Of a stretch of DNA of 22,001 nucleotides, positions 14,926 to 22,001 are shown piece by piece; position 1 is the stretch's first letter; each line of letters opens with the position of its first letter. The DNA is from an uncultured Sporolactobacillus sp. GTDB lineage: Bacteria; Bacillota; Bacilli; Bacillales; Sporolactobacillaceae. The notes beneath the pieces were generated by a model that did no database searches, had not been told where the DNA came from, and saw only the letters and a program-made list of their open reading frames with translations. The position numbers were made by a program, and so were the translations under genes. The stretch is taken from positions 1 through 22,001 of the forward strand of contig UQRJ01000013.1 of assembly GCA_900543345.1 (NCBI GenBank), written 5' to 3'.

Positions 14926-14957
14926 GGGAAACTTTTAAAAAATATCGTACGTATAAT
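14926..14957 (+). promoter_or_regulatory. Second promoter of the BI-1 gene, possibly ECF-type
   Basis: GGGAAAC (14926-14932) is followed by 17 bp and CGTA (14950-14953), a pattern close to ECF-sigma promoters. The CGTA runs directly into TATAAT (14952-14957), which could also serve sigma-A, though without a good -35. The 17-bp spacing equals that of the element before the nearby ECF sigma gene. Confidence 0.4.
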
Positions 14958-14986
14958 CTATAGGTGAGTAAGAAAAGGGGATGTTG

Positions 14987-15631
14987 ATGATGGAACATTA
15001 TTCAACCGATGTGCTGAGAAAACCTTATTCCAAGCTGTTCGGAACCTTTTTCACCGGACTATTGGCTTCCGCTGTCGGTGTTTATGCGGGACAGTATTTG
15101 CCCGGAGTACTGCAAATGCCGCTCTGGATTGCTGAAATTGTGCTGATCTTCATGATGATGGCCGTACGCAAACGTCGGGCTGTCAGCTACGGAATGATGT
15201 ACGCGTTCATGCTGATCTCCGGGATGACGCTGTATTCGGTGATCGCCGCTTATACCGGTATGCTCGGCGGTAAAGTCGTGCTGCAGGCGTTCACGGTCAC
15301 AACCGTTTCTTTCGGGGTGATTGCGGCGTATACGATGATTAGCAAACGGGACTTCTCATTTCTGGGCGGTTTTCTCTTTCTTTCGCTGATTGCCTTGCTG
15401 CTTATCGGCGTCGTTGGCATTTTTGTTCCGTATTCGGCGCCGACGATGATGATCTATAGCGGTATGGGTATCCTGATTTTCATCGGCTATACGTTGTTTG
15501 ATTTCAGCCGGCTGACGGTTCATGGGTTCGGCGAAGAGGACATTCCGATGATTGTTGTTTCAATTTATCTTGATTTTATTAACTTGTTCCTTTACATTCT
15601 TCAGTTTATCGGCATTGGTTCGAAAAACTGA
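14987..15631 (+). CDS. Bax inhibitor-1 / TMBIM family membrane protein
   Basis: An integral membrane protein of about 214 aa with seven hydrophobic segments and almost no soluble part. The family signature is at the C-terminus: GYTLFDFSRL, then DIPMIVVSIYLDFINLFLYILQFIG, with the paired Asp residues (about 170 and 195) that form the pH-sensing gate in bacterial relatives such as Bacillus YetJ. That relative is a proton-sensitive calcium leak channel; the role here is presumed similar. ATGs occur at 14981, 14987 and 14990. AAAAGGGG ends at 14980, so 14987 or 14990 is best. It is a single gene with two promoter candidates and a terminator at 15650-15675. Confidence 0.92.
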   Translation: MMEHYSTDVLRKPYSKLFGTFFTGLLASAVGVYAGQYLPGVLQMPLWIAEIVLIFMMMAVRKRRAVSYGMMYAFMLISGMTLYSVIAAYTGMLGGKVVLQAFTVTTVSFGVIAAYTMISKRDFSFLGGFLFLSLIALLLIGVVGIFVPYSAPTMMIYSGMGILIFIGYTLFDFSRLTVHGFGEEDIPMIVVSIYLDFINLFLYILQFIGIGSKN

Positions 15632-15649
15632 CGGATTCGCGGGATCGGG

Positions 15650-15675
15650 AGGAAGGGGCAGCCTTCCTTTTTTTT
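15650..15675 (+). terminator. Intrinsic terminator of the BI-1 gene
   Basis: AGGAAGG pairs with CCTTCCT around the loop GGCAG, followed by a run of T. It lies 19 nt after the stop codon. Confidence 0.92.
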
Positions 15676-15717
15676 GCCCTTTTTTAACGCTCCGGCCTTT
15701 CGACGGATAAGTTCGGT

Positions 15718-15723
15718 TATACT
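15718..15723 (+). promoter_or_regulatory. Possible -10 box of the uracil permease gene
   Basis: TATACT lies 41 bp before the TTG start. The -35 side is weak. No PyrR-type attenuator or purine riboswitch is visible in the leader. Confidence 0.35.
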
Positions 15724-15764
15724 AAAGATTAAGTCAATAGATACATATCACGGGGGGAAAACAC

Positions 15765-17030
15765 TTGGACCAACACATTGTTCAGGTAAACGAACGGTTG
15801 CCCTTACTGGAGAGTATTCCGCTCAGTCTCCAGCACTTATTCGCGATGTTCGGCTCGACGGTTCTCGTGCCACTGATTTTTAAAGTCGATCCGGCAACGA
15901 TTCTGCTGATGAACGGGATCGGTACGTTAATTTATCTACTCATCTGCCGGGGGAAAATACCGGCTTACCTCGGGTCGAGTTTTGCTTTTATCCAGCCGGT
16001 ATTGTTTGTCATCGGGCGAAGCGGATATGAGACGGCACTGGGTGGTTTTATCGCCGTCGGGCTAGTATTCATTGTGATTTCGTTGATTGTGCATTGGGTC
16101 GGTACCGGATGGCTCGACGTGGTGTTCCCGCCGGCGACGATGGGATCGGTAGTGGCGATTATCGGTTTGCAGCTGATCCCGACGGCCGCCCAGCAGGCTG
16201 GCTTGATTGCCGCGGCGGGCAAGACGTGGACACCGGATGCGGCAACGCTGACTGTTTCGCTGTTGACAGCGGGCATCACGTTGCTTGGGTGGGTACTGTT
16301 CCGCGGCTTTTTTAAAATCATTCCGATTCTGATCGGCATGGTTGCTGGTTATTTAATTGCGATGCCGGCCGGCCTGATTAATTTTTCCGCGGTTGCTCAT
16401 GCACAGTGGTTTTCGCTGCCGACTTTCTATACGCCGCGATTTGATCTGGCCGCCATATCGGTGATCGTTCCCGCGGCTCTGGTTGTCATTGCCGAGCATA
16501 TCGGCCATCTGCTTGTCACCGGAAATATTGTCGGTAAAGATCTGATGAAGGATCCGGGACTGGATCGCTCGCTGCTCGGCAACGGGGTTTCGACGATCAT
16601 CTCCGGTTTTGCCGGATCGACACCGAACACGACTTACGGCGAAAATATCGGCGTGCTGGCGATTACGCACGTCTATTCTACCTGGATCATCGGCGGCGCA
16701 GCCGCGATTGCGACATGCCTGTCGTTTGTCGGCAAATTGTCCGCACTGATTACGACGATCCCGTCGGCAGTCGTCGGCGGCATTTCGCTGATTCTGTTCG
16801 GTGTCATTGCTTCCAATGGTTTCCGCATCTTTGTTGAAGCGAAGGTCGATTTTTCCAAGGCGCAGAATATTATCCTTAGCACCGTTATTTTTGCTACCGG
16901 CATCAGCGGTGTGACGATCCAGATCGGGCTTGTCCCATTTAACGGTATGGGCTTGGCGACGGTTGTCGGTGTGCTGCTCAGCCTATTGTTTGCTTTGCTG
17001 AATCGGCTGCACTGGTCGAATGAAGCGTGA
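15765..17030 (+). CDS. uraA: Uracil permease, NCS2 family
   Basis: A 421-aa proton-coupled nucleobase importer with about 14 membrane segments. The uracil-type signature residues are present: AEHIGH with E244, and GSTPNTTYGENIG with E293, equivalent to the two substrate-binding Glu residues of Escherichia coli UraA. The N-terminus (LPLLESIPLSLQHLFAMFGSTVLVP) is also that of UraA/PyrP. The TTG start is supported by GGGGGG at 15752-15757. The gene is outside any pyr operon and overlaps no pyrimidine genes. Its 3' end lies 22 nt before the tadA start, so the two may share a transcript. Related xanthine/uric-acid NCS2 members are less likely, given the motif details. Confidence 0.93.
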   Translation: MDQHIVQVNERLPLLESIPLSLQHLFAMFGSTVLVPLIFKVDPATILLMNGIGTLIYLLICRGKIPAYLGSSFAFIQPVLFVIGRSGYETALGGFIAVGLVFIVISLIVHWVGTGWLDVVFPPATMGSVVAIIGLQLIPTAAQQAGLIAAAGKTWTPDAATLTVSLLTAGITLLGWVLFRGFFKIIPILIGMVAGYLIAMPAGLINFSAVAHAQWFSLPTFYTPRFDLAAISVIVPAALVVIAEHIGHLLVTGNIVGKDLMKDPGLDRSLLGNGVSTIISGFAGSTPNTTYGENIGVLAITHVYSTWIIGGAAAIATCLSFVGKLSALITTIPSAVVGGISLILFGVIASNGFRIFVEAKVDFSKAQNIILSTVIFATGISGVTIQIGLVPFNGMGLATVVGVLLSLLFALLNRLHWSNEA

Positions 17031-17052
17031 CGATTGTGAGAGGAGGGCGCAG

Positions 17053-17547
17053 GTGGCGGAGACACTCGATGAGCAGTATATGAGGCTGGCGATCGGCGAG
17101 GCACAGCGCGCCAAAGCGATCGGTGAGGTGCCGATCGGCGCGGTCATTGTCCGCGCTGGCGCGATCGTCGCCCGGGGCTATAATCGGCGTGAGACACTTC
17201 AATCGCCGACGGCCCATGCCGAGCTGGCGGCGATTGAAGCGGCGAGCCGGCGACTCGGCACATGGCGGCTGATCGGCTGCACGCTGTATGTCACGTTGGA
17301 ACCCTGTCCGATGTGTGCCGGGGCCGTCGTTCTATCCCGGATCGACCGACTGGTTTTTGGGGCGGCCGATCCGAAAGCCGGCTGTGCGGGCACACTGATG
17401 AATCTTGTGCAGGATGAGCGTTTCAATCATCGGGCTGAAGTGGTCGGCGGTGTACTCGCCGGTGAATGCGGCACATTGCTCAGTGATTTTTTCAAAACGC
17501 TGCGTTACCGACGGAAAGAGACGGAAACACCGAAAGATTGTGATTGA
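17053..17547 (+). CDS. tadA: tRNA-specific adenosine deaminase TadA
   Basis: A 164-aa zinc deaminase that converts A34 to inosine in tRNA-Arg(ACG), allowing it to read CGN codons. Zinc ligands and the catalytic Glu are present: HAE at residues 55-57 and PCPMC with C85 and C88. GEVPIGAVIV and ARGYNRRE mark the family's N-terminal strand region. The GTG at 17053 has AGGAGGG at 17041-17047, 5 nt upstream; the earlier in-frame ATG at 17020 overlaps uraA and lacks an SD. This is B. subtilis yaaJ in position: tRNA-Ser, SRP RNA and dnaX follow in the conserved order. Confidence 0.96.
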   Translation: MAETLDEQYMRLAIGEAQRAKAIGEVPIGAVIVRAGAIVARGYNRRETLQSPTAHAELAAIEAASRRLGTWRLIGCTLYVTLEPCPMCAGAVVLSRIDRLVFGAADPKAGCAGTLMNLVQDERFNHRAEVVGGVLAGECGTLLSDFFKTLRYRRKETETPKDCD

Positions 17548-17593
17548 ATGCCGGCACTGCCGAATCTTGACAATAGTTGTTAAAAAATTACAG

Positions 17594-17622
17594 TTGTAAC
17601 AGGCAGATTTATATGGTACACT
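17594..17622 (+). promoter_or_regulatory. Promoter of tRNA-Ser
   Basis: TTGTAA (17594-17599), 17 bp, TACACT (17617-17622), with a TG two bases upstream of the -10 that could act as an extended -10. The tRNA begins 15 nt later. Confidence 0.6.
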
Positions 17623-17637
17623 AATCTGCGTGGCTGT

Positions 17638-17730
17638 GGAGGCGTACCCAAGAGGCTGAAGGGGACTGACTCGAAATCAGTTAGGGCGTCGTTCGGCGCC
17701 GCGGGGGTTCAAATCCTCTCGCCTCCGCCA
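17638..17730 (+). tRNA. tRNA-Ser, anticodon CGA
   Basis: A class II tRNA with a long variable arm. Acceptor GGAGGCG pairs with CGCCTCC; anticodon stem ACTGA/TCAGT encloses CTCGAAA with CGA in the middle; the variable arm is the GC-rich hairpin around GTTC; the T loop is TTCAAAT; discriminator G; and CCA is encoded at 17728-17730. It reads TCG. A serine tRNA at this place, between tadA and the SRP RNA, is a conserved Bacillus arrangement. Confidence 0.95.
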
Positions 17731-17790
17731 TTTTTATTACTATTGATAATCTGCGGTTGATCCGTTTTACATTTTGTATCGTTATAAAAT

Positions 17791-18062
17791 TTGCCGTGCT
17801 AGACGGGGAGGCAGCGGTGCCCTGTAACTCGCAATCCGCTATAGCGAGGTTGAACTCCTTTTCGAGGTCCGCACGCTGCAAGGCAGCCCCAGGCACGTGG
17901 TGTTGACGCCCGGGTCCTGCGCAACGGAAACTCACGAACCCTGTCAGGTCCGGAAGGAAGCAGCAGTAAGTGAGACCTTCCGTGTGCCGCGGGGCAACCT
18001 GGGTTGAGCCGGCGACCTGAGAAACGGTTGTGGCGCGCTCATCGACAAAAGGTGCACGGCTT
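17791..18062 (+). ncRNA. scr: Signal recognition particle RNA, long Bacillus type
   Basis: About 270 nt, with a 5' end (TTGCCGTGCTA) and 3' end (AAGGTGCACGGC) that pair through GCCGTGC and GCACGGC. The conserved domain-IV core GTCAGGTCCGGAAGGAAGCAGCA lies at about 17943-17965 and binds Ffh. GGTGTTGACGC with GGGTCCTGCGC and the Alu-like 5' domain (GGGGAGGCAGCGGTGCCCTGTA) show the long form that is cut from a precursor in Bacillus. TATAAA at 17783-17788 may be its -10 box; read-through from tRNA-Ser is also possible. Exact ends are uncertain by a few bases. Confidence 0.95.
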
Positions 18063-18076
18063 TAAAAATAAAGATG

Positions 18077-18113
18077 AAGGCTATCGAAGACTTTTTTCGA
18101 TAGCCTTTGTTTT
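18077..18113 (+). terminator. Terminator of the SRP RNA gene
   Basis: AAGGCTATCGAA (18077-18088) pairs with TTCGATAGCCTT (18096-18107), followed by a T-rich tail. The outer bases GATGAA and TTCATC can lengthen the stem. Confidence 0.9.
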
Positions 18114-18121
18114 CATCTATG

Positions 18122-18174
18122 ATCGGGCGAGCGGCACTTCGGCGGTTCACTTCGCCGCCCGATATCGGTATAAT
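18122..18174 (+). promoter_or_regulatory. dnaX promoter with overlapping inverted repeat
   Basis: TTCACT (18146-18151), 17 bp, TATAAT (18169-18174). A second TATAAT is at 18180-18185. An 8-bp inverted repeat, ATCGGGCG (18122-18129) and CGCCCGAT (18156-18163), spans the -35 and part of the spacer and could be an operator or simply structure. Confidence 0.6.
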
Positions 18175-18215
18175 AAATCTATAATAGCCGGCATGTACCG
18201 GCGAAAGGAGGATCC

Positions 18216-19928
18216 GTGTTGGCTTATCAGGCGTTGTATCGAGTTTATCGGCCACAAACGTTTCACGACATTGCCGGTCAGGAACATATTACAAAAACAT
18301 TGCAGAACGCGCTGATTAAGCAGAAGTTTTCGCATGCTTATCTATTTACCGGACCGCGGGGAACAGGGAAAACAAGTGCGGCGAAGATTCTGGCCAAGGC
18401 CATCAACTGCGAGCATGCTCCTTGCGCCGAACCGTGCAACGCCTGCGCGGCCTGTAAAGGGATTACGGAGGGAAGCATCGCCGATGTGGTAGAAATAGAC
18501 GCCGCTTCCAACAACGGTGTCGATGAGATCCGCGACATTCGCGACAAAGTCAAGTACGCACCGAGCAGCGTACGCTATAAAGTCTATATCATCGATGAAG
18601 TGCATATGCTTTCGACCGGGGCGTTCAATGCCTTGCTGAAGACGCTGGAGGAACCACCGGAGCACGTCGTTTTTATTTTGGCGACAACGGAACCGCAAAA
18701 GATTCCGCTGACAATCATTTCTCGTTGTCAACAATTTGATTTTCGCCGCGTGCCGTCATCTGCGATCACCGATCGACTAAAGTTTGTGGCCAGCGATCAG
18801 CAGATGGAGGCGGAAGATGAAGCCCTGCGGTTAATTGCTAAGGCAAGCGAAGGCGGCATGCGCGATGCACTCGGCATTCTTGATCAGACCGCGGCATACG
18901 GCGAGGGTAAAATAACGGTCCGCAATGTGCTGGATGTAACCGGCATGGCATCGGATCTTGTGATTCGTGAATTGACGGAAGCGCTGAATGTGGGTGAGGC
19001 GACCCGCGCAATCAATAAGATGGCTGCTTTGCTCGACCAGGGGAAAGATCCGCTGCGGTTGATGCAGCAACTGATTTATTATTATCGCGATCTGTTGCTT
19101 TATCAGACGTCGCCGGATCTGGAAGATATCCTTAGCCGGCCGCGCACGGACGAAGCGTTCCGCAAGCAAGCGGCCGATATCCCCGCTGGGAGGATCTACC
19201 GTCTAATTCAGCAGCTGAATGATGGTTTTCTTGAGATGCGGCGGACGAATCATCCCCGTATTTTTCTCGAAATGACGATTGTCCGCATTTGCCAGCCTGA
19301 AAGGGCACCGCGGCAACCCGCCTTAAACCAGACGGAGCCCGGGCGGCTGGAAAAACTTGAGAAACGCGTGACCACACTGGAAGAAAAATTTGCCGGCGCA
19401 GAAACAGAGCAAGAAGCCGCACCGCCGCGCTCCGGCGGCGAGAAAACTCATCCGCTGCGCCGGAGCGGGGATGTCCGTATTTCGCAAGCGAAAATTAACC
19501 GGTTACTAGAAGCGGCCACCAAAGAGGATTTGCAAGAAGTACGCTCAGCCTGGAGTACGGTCATGACGAAAATCAAATCGCAGAACGTTGCGGCTCACGC
19601 CTGGCTGCTGGAAAGCCGTCCGGTTGCGGCATCGCCGGGCGGATTCGTTCAGGCGTTTAAATATGATTTTCATTGCCGGATGGTGATGGATAAAAAGAAC
19701 AGCATTGTGGCGATGGTGGAGCACATTTTACAAGAGACAATCCATAAAGAAAAAGCAATGTATCCCGTCCCGGAAGAAACATGGAATCAGTTGAAGCAGG
19801 CATTTATTCGCCACTCAAACCACTCAAAGACTTCGGCAAAAAAAAAGAAAGACGCACCGGCGGCCGATCCGCTCGTTGTCGAAGCCGAAAAGCTGGTCGG
19901 TTCCGATCTGCTTGATATTAAGGATTAA
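18216..19928 (+). CDS. dnaX: DNA polymerase III subunit gamma/tau (clamp loader)
   Basis: A 570-aa AAA+ ATPase that loads the sliding clamp at replication forks. Walker A is GPRGTGKTS (46-54). Zinc Cys residues are C65, C74, C77 and C80. Walker B/DEVH box is IIDEVHMLS, sensor 1 lies in ILATTEPQK, and the Arg-finger SRC motif is IISRCQQF. The region after about 380 is charged and variable, with the tau-type C-terminal domain from about 425. The GTG at 18216 has GAAAGGAGGA just upstream. Length matches the single B. subtilis DnaX (about 560 aa). An A9 run at 19838-19846 near the end would barely alter the product if slippage occurred. Confidence 0.96.
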   Translation: MLAYQALYRVYRPQTFHDIAGQEHITKTLQNALIKQKFSHAYLFTGPRGTGKTSAAKILAKAINCEHAPCAEPCNACAACKGITEGSIADVVEIDAASNNGVDEIRDIRDKVKYAPSSVRYKVYIIDEVHMLSTGAFNALLKTLEEPPEHVVFILATTEPQKIPLTIISRCQQFDFRRVPSSAITDRLKFVASDQQMEAEDEALRLIAKASEGGMRDALGILDQTAAYGEGKITVRNVLDVTGMASDLVIRELTEALNVGEATRAINKMAALLDQGKDPLRLMQQLIYYYRDLLLYQTSPDLEDILSRPRTDEAFRKQAADIPAGRIYRLIQQLNDGFLEMRRTNHPRIFLEMTIVRICQPERAPRQPALNQTEPGRLEKLEKRVTTLEEKFAGAETEQEAAPPRSGGEKTHPLRRSGDVRISQAKINRLLEAATKEDLQEVRSAWSTVMTKIKSQNVAAHAWLLESRPVAASPGGFVQAFKYDFHCRMVMDKKNSIVAMVEHILQETIHKEKAMYPVPEETWNQLKQAFIRHSNHSKTSAKKKKDAPAADPLVVEAEKLVGSDLLDIKD

Positions 19929-19956
19929 TAAAACCCATTTTGGAGGCGTCTTTACT

Positions 19957-20268
19957 ATGCGAGGAAATATGAACAATATGATGCGGCACATGCAGAAAAT
20001 GCAACGCCAAATGGCTGAAGCTCAGGAAAAACTCAAGGATGAAATCGTCGAGGGGACAGCCGGAGGCGGAGTTGTGACGGTTAAGGCAAACGGCCATAAG
20101 CAAATCGTCGACGTGATTGTCAATCCGGAGGCAGTCGATCCGGACGATGTCGATATGCTTCAGGATCTTATTCTGGCAGCGGTAAACGATGCACTGAATA
20201 AAGCAGACGAGCTGATTGGGCAGCGCCTTGGCAAATTTACACAGGGATTAAATATTCCCGGCCTCTAA
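19957..20268 (+). CDS. yaaK: YbaB/EbfC nucleoid-associated protein (YaaK)
   Basis: A 103-aa DNA-binding dimer. The Met-rich amphipathic helix MRGNMNNMMRHMQKMQRQM begins the protein and the conserved GTAGGGVVTVKANG strand-turn follows at about 34-48, as in all YbaB members. The ATG at 19957 has TGGAGGCG 9-16 nt upstream; the longer in-frame ORF from 19876 lies inside dnaX. It sits between dnaX and recR, the arrangement nearly universal in bacteria, and probably helps recombination or nucleoid structure. Confidence 0.95.
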   Translation: MRGNMNNMMRHMQKMQRQMAEAQEKLKDEIVEGTAGGGVVTVKANGHKQIVDVIVNPEAVDPDDVDMLQDLILAAVNDALNKADELIGQRLGKFTQGLNIPGL

Positions 20269-20298
20269 CATGCCGATCGGCGGGGAATTCAAAAGTGT

Positions 20299-20348
20299 GC
20301 GGATTCTGCAGACCGGAAACGGATGGGTTGGAATCCGCTTTTGCTTTT
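20299..20348 (+). terminator. Terminator-like hairpin between yaaK and recR
   Basis: GCGGATTC (20299-20306) pairs perfectly with GAATCCGC (20331-20338), followed by TTTTGCTTTT. An inner CCG-GAAA-CGG mini-hairpin adds a GNRA-type tetraloop (about 20313-20322). It lies 30 nt after yaaK and could reduce read-through into recR. Confidence 0.6.
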
Positions 20349-20373
20349 AGGTGAACAAGGGGGGTGTTCTGTT

Positions 20374-20970
20374 GTGCAATATCCGGAACCCATCGCAAAA
20401 CTAATCGACAGCTTCATGAAGCTCCCGGGAATCGGGCCAAAGACGGCGGTGCGCCTGGCTTTTTTCGCCGTTGATATGAATGACGAAGATGTGATGGCGT
20501 TTGCCCGCAGCCTTGTTGATGTCAAACGAAAACTGGTAACGTGTTCGGTCTGCCAAAACATCAGCGATCGCGACCCTTGTCCGATCTGCGATGATCCGTC
20601 GCGGGATCGTTCGACGATCTGCGTGGTTCAAGATCCGAAAGACGTTGTCGCACTTGAAAAGATGCGTGACTATCATGGCCTGTATCATGTGCTGCACGGT
20701 GTCATTTCGCCGATGGACGGTGTCGGACCGGAAGATATTAGAATTGCCGAGTTGATTCATCGGCTGGAAGATGAGAAGATCAAAGAAATCATTTTGGCGA
20801 CCAATCCGACGGTAGAAGGAGAAGCGACCGCCATGTATATTGCCCGACTGGTCAAACCGATCGGTGTGAAAACGTCGAGAATTGCTCATGGACTCCCCGT
20901 CGGCGGGGATCTGGAATATGCCGATGAGGTAACACTATCGAAGGCACTTGAAGGTCGAAGAGAACTATGA
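20374..20970 (+). CDS. recR: Recombination mediator RecR
   Basis: A 198-aa ring-forming protein of the RecFOR pathway that helps load RecA at gaps. An N-terminal helix-hairpin-helix (LPGIGPKTAVRLAF, about 17-30) is followed by a zinc finger with C57, C60, C69 and C72, a Toprim domain beginning STICVVQDPKD (about 80-90), and the C-terminal strand GVKTSRIAHGLPVGGDLEYAD typical of the family. The GTG at 20374 has AAGGGGGG about 8 nt upstream; the longer frame to 20323 adds residues without an SD. Confidence 0.97.
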   Translation: MQYPEPIAKLIDSFMKLPGIGPKTAVRLAFFAVDMNDEDVMAFARSLVDVKRKLVTCSVCQNISDRDPCPICDDPSRDRSTICVVQDPKDVVALEKMRDYHGLYHVLHGVISPMDGVGPEDIRIAELIHRLEDEKIKEIILATNPTVEGEATAMYIARLVKPIGVKTSRIAHGLPVGGDLEYADEVTLSKALEGRREL

Positions 20971-21009
20971 GTGCGTCGGAACAAGGCCTTGATCTGGAGA
21001 GGATATTAG

Positions 21010-21237
21010 ATGTTCGGACATAAGAAAAGGTTGATACGGAAAGAAGTGACGGCATCGCTGCTTGACGCTTTAAGCCGTTGCAAAGAAGACTGGATGATTA
21101 AAAAACGCGTAATCGATGCAAGTATCGATCCGTCGGAGGAAGTGCTGTATCAGCTGAAATTATCAGAGGCCAAATATCTGTTTTTATTAAAAGAGGTCCG
21201 CACGTTGAACATCCGCATATCGACGACTCGCCGATAA
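21010..21237 (+). CDS. yaaL: YaaL family protein (DUF2508)
   Basis: A 75-aa, highly charged, helical protein with no signal or membrane segment. Sequence features such as ASLLDALSRCKEDWMIKKRVID and SEAKYLFLLKEVR match the small DUF2508 group found between recR and bofA in Bacillales. Function is unknown. The ATG has GAGAGG 8 nt upstream. It lies 39 nt after recR, probably in one transcript. Confidence 0.88.
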   Translation: MFGHKKRLIRKEVTASLLDALSRCKEDWMIKKRVIDASIDPSEEVLYQLKLSEAKYLFLLKEVRTLNIRISTTRR

Positions 21238-21554
21238 TACGGCCTGTTGCCTGGAATGATAATTCTAATGATGTTGTCGATGATGGATGGACTCCACCAT
21301 CTTCAAGAGCTGATTATTAGCAGTAAGAGTAAGAGCAAGCGGTCTTTTACATCCGCCAATCTCAGCGAAAGTGAGTAGCGGGATCGATTGCTATCTTTTA
21401 AACGAGTCTTGTTAACTTCGATGTGATGAAATTGAAAAAAGCAGCATGATTGCAGCATGTCCTCATATTATAAAGAGACCGATTAAAAATCCGTACCTCG
21501 TTTTGCAGGGCGGTCGCGGCTAACGAAATCGATACGGAAAGGGGACGTGTTGCA
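21238..21554. other. Gene-free interval upstream of bofA with an 8-bp direct repeat
   Basis: No supported ORF lies here. GCAGCATG occurs twice, 3 bp apart (21441-21448 and 21452-21459). Just downstream CATATT at 21464-21469 resembles a sigma-E -35 element, but the matching -10 (about 21484) is poor. No clear terminator follows yaaL. Confidence 0.5.
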
Positions 21555-21824
21555 GTGGCTACTTATCTATTCATTGCTTTTGCGGTCATCGTTCTTTTCC
21601 TGCTATTTTTAATCACTGGAATCTCTTTCCACCCCGTCCGTTGGTTCGGGAAACTGACCGTTCGCCTGCTGCTGGGTGCTTTGTTTCTCTTTATACTGAA
21701 TGTAGTAGGCGAATCATTCAGTTTGCATATTCCGATTAATCTGGCGACGACCGCGATTAGCGGCTTGCTCGGCTTACCCGGCATAGCGGCCCTTGTTTTA
21801 ATTAAATATACGATCGGCGTGTAA
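21555..21824 (+). CDS. bofA: BofA, inhibitor of pro-sigma-K processing
   Basis: An 89-aa membrane protein that, in B. subtilis, holds the SpoIVFB protease inactive until a signal from the forespore. Two or three hydrophobic segments are present, with conserved LLLGALFLFILNVVGE (about 39-54) and a C-terminal INLATTAISGLLGLPGIAALV. The GTG has AAAGGGG about 10 nt upstream. Its place directly before an rrn operon repeats the B. subtilis order and shows that the organism has sporulation genes. Confidence 0.93.
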   Translation: MATYLFIAFAVIVLFLLFLITGISFHPVRWFGKLTVRLLLGALFLFILNVVGESFSLHIPINLATTAISGLLGLPGIAALVLIKYTIGV

Positions 21825-21848
21825 CTTTGTCCAAAGAAAAAATAACTG

Positions 21849-21877
21849 TTGACCGATCGTCGCTCGGGTGTTAATAT
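21849..21877 (+). promoter_or_regulatory. rRNA operon promoter P1
   Basis: TTGACC (21849-21854), 17 bp, TAATAT (21872-21877). It lies upstream of a stronger promoter and points to the right edge. Confidence 0.75.
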
Positions 21878-21933
21878 ATTTAATGCTGCGATTGAGACGG
21901 GAAGAAACACTTCTTGCCGTTTCAAAAAAATGA

Positions 21934-21962
21934 TTGACATTTTTTTGCGAATGCAGTATAGT
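21934..21962 (+). promoter_or_regulatory. rRNA operon promoter P2
   Basis: A consensus TTGACA (21934-21939), 17 bp, TATAGT (21957-21962). The following leader ends in CCTTGAAAACTGAAC, the stretch usually found just before the 16S rRNA gene in Bacillales. The rRNA itself lies beyond the window. Confidence 0.88.
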
Positions 21963-22001
21963 ATAAAAGTTGCTGTTTGGAATGTTCCTTGAAAACTGAA
22001 C

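Noticed and set aside
19838..19847. A9-G run in dnaX as a programmed frameshift site (tau/gamma)
   Set aside because: It contains the A-AAA-AAG heptamer in frame, but it lies about 27 codons from the end. A -1 shift would change only the last 20-odd residues, so no gamma-like short product results.

Overview
The window comes from the chromosome of an endospore-forming member of the Bacillales (Firmicutes). The strongest evidence is the block at 17.0-22.0 kb: tadA, tRNA-Ser, a long Bacillus-type SRP RNA, dnaX, yaaK (ybaB/ebfC), recR, yaaL and bofA, followed by two tandem rRNA-type promoters that point off the right edge. This is the order found just before an rrn operon near the Bacillus origin. 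bofA (inhibitor of pro-sigma-K processing) implies sporulation. Coding is dense, with strong Shine-Dalgarno sequences and frequent GTG/TTG starts. The species cannot be named from this sequence; a Sporolactobacillus-like relative is only a guess.

Bases 6-39 are not biological. They match the Illumina Nextera transposase adapter, so the left edge is an assembly end that kept adapter sequence.

Layout. 0-0.8 kb: a cold-shock protein gene with a structured leader, then tRNA-Arg(CCT). 0.9-2.7 kb: a secreted purple-acid-phosphatase-like metallophosphoesterase, preceded by a perfect 16-bp tandem repeat. 2.7-4.5 kb: a ProP-type MFS symporter behind a structured leader that looks like an attenuator. 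4.7-6.2 kb: the first 32 codons of an ABC ATPase fused to unrelated sequence (a truncated gene), converging on a GntR-lysE pair that reads leftwards and has a palindromic operator. 6.3-6.9 kb: a DJ-1/PfpI gene broken by two in-frame TGA codons. 7.2-9.9 kb: a 905-aa beta-CASP RNase-like protein with a long C-terminal extension built from internal repeats. 10.0-13.1 kb: a complete ECF vitamin-type transporter operon (S, A, A', T). 13.1-14.8 kb: an ECF sigma factor with a likely autoregulatory promoter, clpP 26 bases downstream, and a previously uncalled small basic ORF before a strong terminator. 14.8-17.0 kb: a BI-1/TMBIM membrane protein and a uracil permease. 17.0-22.0 kb: the conserved block described above.

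How the parts work together. The right-hand block covers translation fidelity (TadA, tRNA-Ser), protein targeting (SRP RNA), replication (DnaX), recombination (RecR, YbaB) and sporulation (BofA). The left half is more accessory: transporters with their regulators and two decayed genes, which suggests local turnover. The observations most worth following up are the repeat-built extension of the beta-CASP protein, the sigma factor-clpP unit with a similar promoter-like element before the BI-1 gene, and the leader and start anomaly of the MFS gene.
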